40,978 nt of DNA from an uncultured Desulfobacteraceae bacterium (GTDB lineage Bacteria > Desulfobacterota > Desulfobacteria > Desulfobacterales > Desulfatirhabdiaceae), in NCBI GenBank assembly GCA_903839535.1, contig CAIMCT010000552.1:1-40978 (forward strand). Direction: 5' to 3'. Made by a program: the position numbers and the translations under genes. The notes below the pieces were generated by a model. The model ran no database searches and was not told the DNA's origin. It was given only the letters and a program-made list of their open reading frames with translations. Below, in pieces: positions 32,835 to 40,978 of the stretch; positions within the stretch are counted from its first letter, which is position 1, and every line of letters starts with the position of its first letter.

Positions 32835-34888
32835 CAATTGCCGCTCCTTGAGCCATTTTCGTTATAGATGGAATTGAGCGCCTGACGCAATAGTCTATCT
32901 TTCTCCTCCGGGCTCTTCGGTCCGATAAGGCGAAAGGCGGTCAGGCGGTGATCATTAGTCGGGACTTCCTTGGATAGAGTGAAGAGAACGATATTGACTA
33001 CCTCACCGGAGATTTCCCCGAAAGCGCCCGGGCCAAGATGAGCCAGAGTCTCGATTGTTGTCTCCCTGAGGACACCCTTGAAGTCTGTAGTTTTTTTTAG
33101 CTTCTCCTTATCGAGAGAGCGGAGATCGGCGAAGGAACGGAGGAACATCCAGGATTGCTGTGTGACCATCGCTACCCGTCCTATCTCTGGTCGAGCCAGC
33201 TCCAGGCAGCGAAGGATGAAAGCTGCGTAGAGATCGCGCTTCCCGGAGGTGAAGTGTTTTTCTACATATTGCTTCACCACGGGTCCCATGTTCTTAGAGC
33301 CCATATAGGGCGGGTTCGTAGCTACCACGTCATAGCGTCGGGACAGAAAATCGAAAAGGGACAAGCCTTTTCCTGCCGTTTCGCCGAAAAAACGTGAGGA
33401 GAAATCCGCGGAAGCAAATTCTTCCTTGAAATGGTCACCCAGTCGGGTCAATAGTCCGGATTTCCATTCTTTATATGACATAATGCCCAAAGGCAGTGAT
33501 GTCTGCTCCGGTTTTTCCTGTTTTGCAAAGAGTGACTTCTGTTTGGGCGGTCCGGACTTTTCCTCATCAACGAGGGCCTTCAGGGATCGGAATTCCTTTT
33601 CTACAGGCTCTTCGATTTGGAGGAGTGCGCCCAGTTCGTCGGCGTGTCTTAAACTCGCAAAGATCATCTGGAGGGTGGACTTGAAAGGTTTGTCTTCCGG
33701 ATGTTTGTCAAGGAAAGCCGAGAGATGATCCATGTTAGCGCCGGCATGGATATTAGTTGCCGCCAGATTGATGCGCGTCGGTCTGAATGCCCCATCCTTT
33801 TCCTTTGCCTTCATGTACAGGGCGCAGGCGGCAATTTGAATGGCTCGTTCATCAATATCGATCCCAAAAAGATTTTGGCTCAGGATCGCCTCGCATATAT
33901 CTCCGGGCATCTTCAGCTTCCCTTCTTCCAGATACATTGCGTAGAGAAGATCAAAAGCCATGAGGAGAAAATGACCGGAACCGACGCAAGGGTCAAGAAA
34001 AGAAATCGATTTTAGCGATTTTTTCTTCATCTGCGCCCGGTCGGCATCACGGACGTAGTATTCCCAGGATTCGCAGAGACGGGATTCTGGATACATAGCC
34101 ATCCAGAGGGCACCCAAGGAATTCTGAACGAGAAATTTGACCATGTAGGGCTCAGTGTACAACTGGGTGGCGGGAATGATATCGGCCTTCTCGATCTTTG
34201 CGCCCTTGACGGTGCGGATATTTGCAAACACCCGGTCCTTTTCTTCGGTGTTCCAGTATTGATAGGCCCAACCAAGGGTATCCGGTGCGGTGAATATTTC
34301 ATCAGCAGCGGACAGCAACTGAATGCATTTTTTCAGGGCCGCCACGCCAGGTTTCAGGGCGATTACTGGTTCATCTAGGCTGAAAAGTAGGGGGAGTTCC
34401 TCCGCCCGCTCTACAAACTCAGCAGTAAGCGCGGCATAGAGGCCATCGTCTTCTCCGGCGCAGATCTCAGGGTTTTGCCTGGTCAGACGATGATGCTTCA
34501 GGGAGCGGCCACCATAATTGTCCTTCTGGATGATGATCTCGTCGATCAGTGTCCGAGCTTCCATACACCGCAGGGCGATGAGCCGGTTGACCCAGGTATA
34601 GGCTGACTCCTGAAGAAACTCTCCTATTGCATCTTCCCGTGTGCGTCCCGATTGCAGGGAAGATTGGATAAAAGCGTCCACAATCAGCCTGGTGCGTCGA
34701 TCGTCTTCGCATAGATGGGCAAGCTGTTCGAGTGGCAGGGCTTCACGATTCTTACGAACACCCAGGGCAGCCAGACGCTCCTCCAAATCTCCAGGTTGCC
34801 AGATGCCTGTAATGTCATAGCGGCCTTCCAGGATATGACGGAGGGTGAGGACAATGGATTTGAGTTGGGACTTGTATTGAGTTTCCAT
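32834..34888 (-). CDS. pglX: BREX PglX, N-terminal half (adenine methyltransferase core)
   Basis: The 684-residue product holds the complete catalytic core of the BREX adenine-specific DNA methyltransferase: SAM-binding motif I FLDPCVGSGHFL at about 297-308 and catalytic motif IV NPPY at 525-528 (VVATNPPYMGSKNMG). It stops after GEVVNIVLFTL and a charged tail, exactly where intact PglX continues into the recognition domain; that part is encoded separately at 26859-29606. BREX uses PglX to mark self DNA. Its start lies three bases after the DUF5615 stop. The end overlaps the HEPN start. Whether the two halves assemble into one enzyme is inference, but both keep their signature residues. Confidence 0.93.
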   Translation of the reverse strand: METQYKSQLKSIVLTLRHILEGRYDITGIWQPGDLEERLAALGVRKNREALPLEQLAHLCEDDRRTRLIVDAFIQSSLQSGRTREDAIGEFLQESAYTWVNRLIALRCMEARTLIDEIIIQKDNYGGRSLKHHRLTRQNPEICAGEDDGLYAALTAEFVERAEELPLLFSLDEPVIALKPGVAALKKCIQLLSAADEIFTAPDTLGWAYQYWNTEEKDRVFANIRTVKGAKIEKADIIPATQLYTEPYMVKFLVQNSLGALWMAMYPESRLCESWEYYVRDADRAQMKKKSLKSISFLDPCVGSGHFLLMAFDLLYAMYLEEGKLKMPGDICEAILSQNLFGIDIDERAIQIAACALYMKAKEKDGAFRPTRINLAATNIHAGANMDHLSAFLDKHPEDKPFKSTLQMIFASLRHADELGALLQIEEPVEKEFRSLKALVDEEKSGPPKQKSLFAKQEKPEQTSLPLGIMSYKEWKSGLLTRLGDHFKEEFASADFSSRFFGETAGKGLSLFDFLSRRYDVVATNPPYMGSKNMGPVVKQYVEKHFTSGKRDLYAAFILRCLELARPEIGRVAMVTQQSWMFLRSFADLRSLDKEKLKKTTDFKGVLRETTIETLAHLGPGAFGEISGEVVNIVLFTLSKEVPTNDHRLTAFRLIGPKSPEEKDRLLRQALNSIYNENGSRSGN

Positions 34889-34891
34889 CTC

Positions 34892-35260
34892 TCATCGCCT
34901 GAAAGGAAGAATGCGCGCCCGCGAACGATAGGGATCAATCGTGATGAGGGCACCCTGTAGAAGTTCCTCTTCGAATTGCCTGATCGCGTTCAAGACCAAA
35001 GATCCAATCTCTTCCGGAACAATATTTTGAGTGCGAACCTGAATGACGCTTGGCCCGGCAGCATCGGTGGACGCAAGCAATGCGCCGAAATCCAGAGCAT
35101 GGGTGAAGACGATGAAACCATGTTCCTGAGCGTAGGCCATTATATCGCTGTCTTTGGCGGTGGGTGCGCCAACGTCGGACCAATGGATACATTCAACACT
35201 TTCAGCAGTCAAGAATTGCACCCATCTGGGTGGTAAATTCATGTCGAGCAACAGTTTCAT
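34892..35260 (-). CDS. DUF5615 PIN-like protein, predicted toxin
   Basis: The 122-residue protein begins MKLLLDMNLPPRWVQFL and continues with DVGAPTAKDSDIMAYA and FIVFTHALDFGALLA, the conserved Asp-containing stretches of DUF5615/Mut7-C PIN-like proteins. These are predicted metal-dependent RNases and normally pair with a DUF433 protein, which is encoded directly upstream with an ATGA overlap. The pair sits between brxC and pglX in the same transcript. It may stabilise the BREX operon or respond to its disruption; that role is inference. Confidence 0.88.
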   Translation of the reverse strand: MKLLLDMNLPPRWVQFLTAESVECIHWSDVGAPTAKDSDIMAYAQEHGFIVFTHALDFGALLASTDAAGPSVIQVRTQNIVPEEIGSLVLNAIRQFEEELLQGALITIDPYRSRARILPFRR

Positions 35261-35487
35261 CCGGTCGCTACCTCAAGTTCTCTCTCTTCTGATCGCCATG
35301 CTGAGTATGAAAGGGCTTCCATGATATCATTTCGCTCCAGATAAGGATATTCCGCAAGAACATCCTCTATTGTCTTACCACAGGCAATCAGGCCGACAAT
35401 GGTTCCTACGGTTACCCGTATGCCCCTGATGCAGGGTTTTCCTCCCATTACCATGGGATCTATCGTAATCCTTTTCAATGGTTCCAT
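35257..35487 (-). CDS. DUF433 protein, predicted antitoxin
   Basis: The 76-residue product matches DUF433: RITIDPMVMGGKPCIRGIRV followed by a helical segment TVGTIVGLIACGKTIEDVLAEYPYL. Members are antitoxin-like partners of DUF5615. The ATG has a GGAGG ribosome site five bases ahead. It starts 66 bases after brxC on the same strand, the largest gap in the operon after the promoter, so a separate weak promoter is possible. Confidence 0.88.
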   Translation of the reverse strand: MEPLKRITIDPMVMGGKPCIRGIRVTVGTIVGLIACGKTIEDVLAEYPYLERNDIMEALSYSAWRSEERELEVATG

Positions 35488-35553
35488 CCCATCCTCCTAT
35501 CTTCATGACTGTTGATGTGTAAATCCATTCAGGTCTTTACATTACAACTTCCG

Positions 35554-38500
35554 TCAAAATAGTTCCACCTCATCACCCTGATCCAGGGCAGCGTTTATTT
35601 GTGCATCCAGATCTTTTTTCAAATCATTCCATTCAGTTATGTTTTTTATTCTTCTGGGGGAGACAATCAACTTGATCTTCCTGACTTGTTTTTTAGCGAC
35701 ACCACCACACCCTCCCGTATCCTTGCTTTTAATAAGCCGCTCCAGGCGCGCACTCAAATCGTTGACTCGGCCTGAAATTTTGTCCGGGAGCAGAGCGATC
35801 TTGATCAGATCGGATTCTTCTTCAATTTCTGTGGTCAAATTCTGACATGCTTTTTCAAATGGGGCGATTTCTTCCGTAGTCAGCAGTTTCGTTGTATTAT
35901 CTTGAACAATGCGGTTTTTAAGGGGAAGGACAGATTCAGTCGCTGTTTGCCGCCATATTCGTTTCAACGCTTCCACCTCAGTCAGGACATGAGCCCTGTT
36001 GTCCTGGAGCTTCCGCCATGTATCTTTTTTATGAATTAATGCATCATTACAAGCCGTTACATAATTATTGAGAAAATGAAGAATAATATTCTCTTCGGGT
36101 ATTTTGTACTTGATGCTATGTAGAGTGCTATAAAGCTCTCTGATTCCCTTGAAAAGTTCAGCGTTCTTGCCGTAAAATGCGTGGACCGCAAGGACTTCAT
36201 TTAGTTCATCTTTTATGGCTGGCGATTTCGCCTCCCACTCCTTGACGTGATGTACAGGGTTGGTGAGACTCAGGAGAGTTTCTATGGTTTCCATGCCTGC
36301 CGTGAAGAATTCCGGCAGCGGAAAGTTTGCGGCTTTTGCCCAGATATGTGCATCATCGCCTTTCTTTTTTATATCTGTCAGATATTTTACTGAAGCAGCG
36401 GCAATGTCCGACGGAGTTTCGTCTATCTTGCGATTCCCCGTCAGCTCGATCAAAAGAGTCCGGACAGTGATTAAAACGGTCGTATCCACATCCGTCTCTT
36501 CCAGAATTACTTCCGCCTTACTGAAAGCTTTGCTGTTACGCATTGTGGCAATCAGCTCTGTATCGGCGGAATTGGTATATATCTTTTTGCTTACGGAAAT
36601 CTTGATCATACCCGCTCTGACTGCCGCCGCGATACCGATGCGAACGGCATTGGGGTCCCAACCATAGGGCGGAGTTTCGAAATGATTGAGTATTTCCTGC
36701 CCGAGAGTTCGCTGCTTTTTATTCAGACGGTTTATCAGATAGATGCGAATTTCATCGATCAGCGGAATGTGAGCGTCCAACTGGCCGGTCTTGTCGTAAA
36801 GCTTCAGGGACTTCACATCCGAAGACAGATTCTTGGCCCCGGCCAGTACATCGGAGATATCCTGTTGTTCCGACTTTATCCGGATGGTCATTTTGTCGTA
36901 TTTTGGATAAAGTGTTCCGAAGTAATGGCTTATTTCACTACGGATTGCATCACCCGGCTTTTGCGATTTGCTAACAATAGCGTGGCTACCGCCCCGGAAG
37001 ATCAAGTGTCCCTGCTTCAATCCCAGACGGATAGATACTTCAACGGCATCCTTCAATTTTGGCAAATCGACAGTGGCCTTGCTGTTGGCCAGTTCACGTT
37101 CTGTGACTGATTTATGCGAGTCACCCTGCCACTTGTCTAACACTTCTTTCATGGCGACATACCGGTCCAGTTGCTCGCTGAATTGTGCAACCCGGTCGCA
37201 GAAGACAAAGATCGTCTGGTTATTCTCCGGTTTGAGGCTTTCATTTTCGTAATCGCCGATGGTTTTTCCTGAATAATGACCAAAAGAAGAAATGATCCGG
37301 ATATCCACATGACCATTTTTTACCAACATCTTGTTGTCAAAAAACAGGCGTGTCTGAAAATCATGTCCCTTGAATGGAATGGTTTCAAATCCCAGAATAT
37401 GGGTGCTGATAAGCTTGTTCAATCCTTCTTCGCGATCTTGAAATTTCAATTGAGCGGTGACGGTGCCCACCGCTTCTTCAAAAGTGCGCCTTTCTCCCGT
37501 CAGAAACTCCCATTCATCGCCGATTCTTGCAACAATCTTGGCCTTTTTTAATTTTTCGAGTTCAGCTTCAATCATTGGTTGCAAGGAAGCCAGGTCCTGC
37601 GAGGTGTCGGAGACCAGAAGTCTGGCGAGATTAGCCGCTGTCTTGGGGATGTAGGCCAAATCACCGATCAAAAAAAGAACTTCCACGAGCTTGGGGGTAA
37701 GATCGGTAGCGGCAGGCACAACGCTTGGGATTTTCGATATTTCACGGCGGATGTCAGCCGAAATTTCCCCTTCCTGAAGCAGATTATAGTAGATTTCATC
37801 GAAGGATACTGTTTCCCCCACGGCCGCCTGAAGGTAATTTCTGCGACCGGCGCGGATAACATCCTGGGTGATGGCCAACAAAGTGCGTGTGGATCCAGAC
37901 AGCGAATCGGATCGTCCCCCCTTGGAGCGAAGGGCTTTCACAATTTCAGGGATCAGGTGAATCTGATAGGGAAAAAAAGGATAAAATTTTACGAAGTTCT
38001 CGCTGCTACATCGTGGAAGGTTCTGAGAAACATTGGCCAGCTCCCCCATACCACAGATAACGCCGGCGTTGTCCTGGTAAATCGCTTCCACATTCTTCTT
38101 CCCAGTCAGCGTTTTCTTGAAAATCCGGTCTTCCAGAACCAATTCGATGTTTTCCGTGGTCAACCCGAATTTAAAGCGAAAACGAGTTTCTATTTTCTTG
38201 AAGTCGCTGTCAAGTGCATGAGCGTTCTTATAGACAGACCCCATATCCTCATGGGTGGTAACCAGTATCCATATCTTTCCCTGTCCGACAATGGCCGCCT
38301 CTTCAACCAATGCCTGCAACTGGGCCAGCCGTCCATGCTGATCCTCTATCCATTGCCCGGATTCGTCCAGTACAAAAAAAATCCGGACGGGCTTTCCGGT
38401 TTCTTTCTCCTGCGTTTTAACGTCGGTAAGAATTGTTTTAATCAGGAATTCAATGTTGAATATCTCCCCCTTTTCGGCGTTGAGCAGAGCTTCAGCAACC

Positions 38501-39177
38501 TCCTCCGGCATTGAAAATAGCTCCGGGGCAATGTCACATACAGCCCCATAGATGTGCTTCCTGTAGAAATTCGGATTGGCCTGTATATTTACCCATGATT
38601 TCCCCGACCTTTTTTCCACCCCCTGGTGAAAGGCAGGCAGTTTATGGAGTTTATCCAGCTCCGCCTCAATGACTTTGGCAAAGATATAATTGCTGCTGTA
38701 TCCCTTGGACAGATAATACTGAGAAAGGAGAAGCGAGGGCAGGAGAGTGCTGCGGCTGTCTGTCAGGGTATTGAGATTGAAGGCCAGAATGGTCGTCGCG
38801 CAGTTGTTCAGAAGGCTTAAGGAACGATCGATGGATTTCTTTCTTTCCGCTGACTCGGGGACTCGGGCGTTAAATCGCTTGGTCGCCGGAATACCGTCCA
38901 AGGTGCGATTTGCCGTAACCTGAGCCAGCATCTTAGCCAGGTGAGACTTGCCGGAGCCGAAATATCCGGATATCCAAACGCCGATTTCCGTGGTCTGCTT
39001 GCGGATCGTGTCGGTATAGTGATCGAAAAAAGAATCCGCATACTCTTCAATATGGGGAGTGACAACAAAACTTCCTATTTCCGAGGCGAGTTTCTTTTCG
39101 TCCTGAACTTCCCCCACCTTGATGACAGGTTCGATTTTCTCTGTAATCCGAGTCTCAAAAATTTCACCGATTTGCAT
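35554..39177 (-). CDS. brxC: BREX ATPase BrxC
   Basis: The protein has 1207 residues from the ATG at 39177 (MQIGEIFETRITEKIEPVIK), as expected for BrxC. The Walker A motif GYFGSGKSHLAK begins near residue 71, and the large AAA-type core has a Walker B-like FFVLDESGQW around residue 270. BrxC is a conserved ATPase needed for BREX defence and, in studied systems, for methylation. GGAGAG stands eight bases before this start; a start six codons further upstream has none. It begins 24 bases after the brxB stop. Confidence 0.95.
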   Translation of the reverse strand: MQIGEIFETRITEKIEPVIKVGEVQDEKKLASEIGSFVVTPHIEEYADSFFDHYTDTIRKQTTEIGVWISGYFGSGKSHLAKMLAQVTANRTLDGIPATKRFNARVPESAERKKSIDRSLSLLNNCATTILAFNLNTLTDSRSTLLPSLLLSQYYLSKGYSSNYIFAKVIEAELDKLHKLPAFHQGVEKRSGKSWVNIQANPNFYRKHIYGAVCDIAPELFSMPEEVAEALLNAEKGEIFNIEFLIKTILTDVKTQEKETGKPVRIFFVLDESGQWIEDQHGRLAQLQALVEEAAIVGQGKIWILVTTHEDMGSVYKNAHALDSDFKKIETRFRFKFGLTTENIELVLEDRIFKKTLTGKKNVEAIYQDNAGVICGMGELANVSQNLPRCSSENFVKFYPFFPYQIHLIPEIVKALRSKGGRSDSLSGSTRTLLAITQDVIRAGRRNYLQAAVGETVSFDEIYYNLLQEGEISADIRREISKIPSVVPAATDLTPKLVEVLFLIGDLAYIPKTAANLARLLVSDTSQDLASLQPMIEAELEKLKKAKIVARIGDEWEFLTGERRTFEEAVGTVTAQLKFQDREEGLNKLISTHILGFETIPFKGHDFQTRLFFDNKMLVKNGHVDIRIISSFGHYSGKTIGDYENESLKPENNQTIFVFCDRVAQFSEQLDRYVAMKEVLDKWQGDSHKSVTERELANSKATVDLPKLKDAVEVSIRLGLKQGHLIFRGGSHAIVSKSQKPGDAIRSEISHYFGTLYPKYDKMTIRIKSEQQDISDVLAGAKNLSSDVKSLKLYDKTGQLDAHIPLIDEIRIYLINRLNKKQRTLGQEILNHFETPPYGWDPNAVRIGIAAAVRAGMIKISVSKKIYTNSADTELIATMRNSKAFSKAEVILEETDVDTTVLITVRTLLIELTGNRKIDETPSDIAAASVKYLTDIKKKGDDAHIWAKAANFPLPEFFTAGMETIETLLSLTNPVHHVKEWEAKSPAIKDELNEVLAVHAFYGKNAELFKGIRELYSTLHSIKYKIPEENIILHFLNNYVTACNDALIHKKDTWRKLQDNRAHVLTEVEALKRIWRQTATESVLPLKNRIVQDNTTKLLTTEEIAPFEKACQNLTTEIEEESDLIKIALLPDKISGRVNDLSARLERLIKSKDTGGCGGVAKKQVRKIKLIVSPRRIKNITEWNDLKKDLDAQINAALDQGDEVELF

Positions 39178-39201
39178 AATTAAATCTCTCCACATGATGC
39201 G

Positions 39202-39768
39202 TTAAAGAATGTCGCCACGATACATGAACTCCTCTTTCGTGTTCAGAAAAAGATAAACCCGCTGTTCCAAAAGACATCCGGGAATAAAAACGACTACCGG
39301 GCAATGGATGATCTGACTATGCAGATCCCACAATTGCTGAAGTAAAAATCTCGGTCCTGCCACGGGATACAAGGCAGCCGTTTTCTCTATCACCAGAACG
39401 GGGGGTTTGCTCCGGTGCTCAGCAAGCTTTGTCTGGATCGCGGCAATGATTTCGGAAATCCAGAGATTGGCCAGTTCAGTTTCAGGATTCGCCCCCGGCA
39501 TGGGGTCCTCCAGGGCGGCGATGATGTTCTCAACGCCTAATTGATCGTCGCATCGGGTTGTAATATCCAGAATATCCATGTAGATCAGGTCGTACTGATC
39601 GGTGAAGATGCCGGCCTGGGCGCGCCATTCCTTCATGGTCCACAGTTCCGTCTCATGGGGAAAGACGATGGCCAGAAACGGCGCTCCTGTCTGATGTCCA
39701 ATGAAATCATATCGGTCCTTGATGCGGGACACCGCTTCCTTGATTTTCCAGGAGATGTCTTCGTTCAC
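39202..39768 (-). CDS. brxB: BREX protein BrxB (DUF1788)
   Basis: The 188-residue protein matches the BrxB pattern: FLAIVFPHETELWTMKEWRA near the N-terminus, VLVIEKTAALYPVAGPRFLLQ in the middle and CPVVVFIPGCLLEQRVYLFL towards the end, in the order expected of DUF1788. It is an essential small component of type 1 BREX with unclear biochemistry. The start codon is GTG, supported by AAGGA six bases upstream. It lies 12 bases after brxA. Confidence 0.9.
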   Translation of the reverse strand: MNEDISWKIKEAVSRIKDRYDFIGHQTGAPFLAIVFPHETELWTMKEWRAQAGIFTDQYDLIYMDILDITTRCDDQLGVENIIAALEDPMPGANPETELANLWISEIIAAIQTKLAEHRSKPPVLVIEKTAALYPVAGPRFLLQQLWDLHSQIIHCPVVVFIPGCLLEQRVYLFLNTKEEFMYRGDIL

Positions 39769-39780
39769 GATTTGTCCTTC

Positions 39781-40557
39781 TCAAACAGTCTTTTCGCTGT
39801 ATTCATCGCAAATTTCAAGATTAACAATATTTCCCGATTTTTCGTATCTTATCCATTTCTCCTGAGAAAGTTTTGTCAGCATTCGGGCAACATCCTGCTG
39901 ATCCCAGAGAAAAATTCGCCAGTCTTTGGCCTCAATAATTTCCTTGCCGGAAAAGCCTTCATTGTTGAGCAACTGGACAAGATGGAAGGCTGTTCGCGGA
40001 ACAACTGGCGGACGACTGATCGTGCGATGTTTTGTTCCTGTCACGAGACCGAAGTCCTGAAGTGTGGAAACCGTGTTGCGGATCAGTTTTCCTTTTGATT
40101 CGGCCGTGATTTGGGGGAGCGAATCGTTTTTTTGTGATAGTTTCATGAAGAACCGGCTGCTATCTTCGCTGCCAATGGTCAGATCATGGGCCAACCATTT
40201 TGTCCAAATGGCTTCAACAACAAATTCGAATGCCAGTTTATCCCTTAAAATGAAATAGAGATAGAGCAGAGAAATAAATTCTGGCGATTCCGGGCCATAC
40301 TGACTTGCCAAAATCAGTTCGGAACGGACCCATGGGCATGAAATATTGAAGTAACGTGTTCGGAATATTTTCCACAGCGCCATGCGAGTACTATAGGCAT
40401 ATTTACCAAGAAGGACTCCGTCCGCCAAGTCTCTCCTTACCTTTTCACCGTTAACATCTTTAGATAGTTCATTTAAAAAAAGCCAGCATTCATGAATACA
40501 TCCGGCCCTGATAGTGTTTCTGAAACTGTATCGGTCATGTTCTCGGATAATAAGCAT
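39781..40557 (-). CDS. brxA: BREX protein BrxA (DUF1819-like)
   Basis: The 258-residue helical protein occupies the BrxA position, first of the core BREX genes and directly before brxB. It has the DUF1819-type features RTRYFNISCPWVRSELILAS and YLYFILRDKLAFEFVVEAIW and a C-terminal winged-helix-like end (DVARMLTKLSQEKWIRYEKS). BrxA binds DNA in studied systems. Sequence resemblance is weaker than for the other BREX genes, so position carries much of the call. The ribosome site is poor (AAGAGA adjoining the ATG); coupling to the 38-aa ORF 21 bases upstream may help. Confidence 0.82.
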   Translation of the reverse strand: MLIIREHDRYSFRNTIRAGCIHECWLFLNELSKDVNGEKVRRDLADGVLLGKYAYSTRMALWKIFRTRYFNISCPWVRSELILASQYGPESPEFISLLYLYFILRDKLAFEFVVEAIWTKWLAHDLTIGSEDSSRFFMKLSQKNDSLPQITAESKGKLIRNTVSTLQDFGLVTGTKHRTISRPPVVPRTAFHLVQLLNNEGFSGKEIIEAKDWRIFLWDQQDVARMLTKLSQEKWIRYEKSGNIVNLEICDEYSEKTV

Positions 40558-40578
40558 TCTCTTTATTAATTGCCTTAT

Positions 40579-40695
40579 TCAAATAACGTTGTCCACGGCT
40601 TCAGGGGTAAGTTCAGATGTAAAAGCCAGGGTGGTCATCAGTCCTATTAGAGATGCAACCAAAATGATCTGAGCAGTTTTATACCATCGAGCCAT
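40579..40695 (-). CDS. 38-aa membrane or secreted micro-ORF ahead of brxA
   Basis: ATG at 40695 is preceded by AAGGAGG with five-base spacing and encodes MARWYKTAQIILVASLIGLM followed by TTLAFTSELTPEAVDNVI. It has a short basic start, one hydrophobic stretch (about 8-26) and an acidic tail, so it could be a single-pass membrane peptide or the signal sequence of a lost secreted protein. Its stop is 21 bases from brxA. I do not recognise it. Confidence 0.55.
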   Translation of the reverse strand: MARWYKTAQIILVASLIGLMTTLAFTSELTPEAVDNVI

Positions 40696-40747
40696 CAAGT
40701 CCTCCTTGTTTTTATAAAATTCTCATGAGCCATTCATCCAAAAATTA

Positions 40748-40777
40748 CCCTTACGATAAAGCCTCCATGCCTGTCAA
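40748..40777 (-). promoter_or_regulatory. Candidate promoter of the BREX operon
   Basis: On the minus strand a perfect TTGACA (40772-40777) is followed after 18 bases by TAAGGG, a weak match to a -10 box. It lies about 50 bases upstream of the micro-ORF. No other good promoter is visible between it and the MITE at 40863. Confidence 0.35.
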
Positions 40778-40862
40778 ACGAATTAACGCATTTGCTGATG
40801 GGTGACCGCCGGAATAATTTGCTTGAACTTTCCTTTTTCTCCTGCTATTTTCAACGATTAAT

Positions 40863-40978
40863 TATACTGTACACTGGCATAATCTTTCGCCGTAGAGCCG
40901 GCATCTTGCCGGCTGCTGCAGCCGGCAGGATGCCGGCTCTACTTGCACTCCCTCTCCAGTAGGGGAGAGTTGGGGGGT
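40863..40978. repeat. MITE-like element A, copy 5, long form (cut by the window end)
   Basis: The left terminal repeat lies at 40863-40883 (three central mismatches against copy 4). A 51-base hairpin of GCCGGC-rich arms follows at 40892-40942, nearly the same as that at 8277-8327, and then the CCCTCTCC/GGGGAG module. The right end is outside the window. It lies upstream of the BREX operon. Confidence 0.8.

Noticed and set aside
26859-34888. Split pglX as two independent full methyltransferases
   Set aside because: The downstream half has no SAM-binding or NPPY motif and the upstream half has no recognition domain, so they are complementary parts rather than duplicates.
37579-38514. 311-codon plus-strand frame
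   Set aside because: It is the antisense shadow of brxC, which has an intact Walker motif and expected length.
21935-40557. DISARM or a Pgl-type (BREX type 2) system as alternative
   Set aside because: The set BrxA, BrxB, BrxC, PglX, PglZ and BrxL in this order is that of type 1; no PglW kinase, DrmA/B helicase or phospholipase D gene is present.

Overview
The window looks like an accessory-rich stretch of the chromosome of an anaerobic deltaproteobacterium (Desulfobacterota, probably a sulfate-reducer relative). The grounds are a BadF/HgdC-type radical activase beside a 2-hydroxyacyl-CoA dehydratase-family subunit, a fused ADP-forming acyl-CoA synthetase, and receiver plus HisKA kinases of a style common in that group. 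This is inference from gene content; no rRNA or tRNA was seen.

Layout. (1) 188-6456, plus strand: a complete Type III-like restriction-modification pair (long beta-class Mod, then Res with helicase and PD-(D/E)xK nuclease). It is bracketed by two directly repeated copies of a small MITE-like element, and a fragment of an acyl-CoA synthetase gene lies just upstream, in frame with mod. (2) 6814-12833, plus strand: a metabolic cluster of tandem-ACT protein, ketopantoate-reductase-like dehydrogenase, activase, dehydratase-family subunit and ADP-forming acyl-CoA synthetase. (3) 12912-18424, minus strand: receiver-kinase fusion, NhaD/ArsB-type ion transporter, dCache sensor kinase and lone receiver, probably one sensing/transport unit, with remnants of other genes between them. 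(4) 18425-20605: a graveyard and repeat zone with TetR and sigma-54-activator fragments, several MITE copies, and a small HTH plus GNAT acetyltransferase pair bracketed by a perfect 33-bp inverted repeat. (5) 20606-21889: an OprB-type porin. (6) 21935-40695, minus strand: a very large BREX type 1 phage-defence operon.

The BREX operon is the most interesting part. In transcription order it reads: 38-aa membrane micro-ORF, brxA, brxB, brxC, DUF433/DUF5615 toxin-antitoxin-like pair, pglX N-terminal half, HEPN protein, KGGVGR-type MinD/ParA-like ATPase, STAND-like P-loop ATPase, pglX C-terminal half, 65-aa and 51-aa ORFs, pglZ, brxL. The methyltransferase PglX is cut cleanly between its catalytic half and its target-recognition half, and a three-gene HEPN-ATPase-ATPase module sits in the cut. 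Most junctions from DUF433 to brxL are ATGA-type or short overlaps, and several starts have their own Shine-Dalgarno sequence, so the arrangement looks maintained rather than decayed. I infer a nested, composite defence system: BREX modification/exclusion with a toxin-antitoxin pair and a putative abortive-infection module wired into the same transcript.

Three families of short, non-autonomous repeats (called A, B and C here) are scattered over the window, one nested inside another. Two cassettes, the R-M pair and the HTH-GNAT pair, are flanked by their copies.
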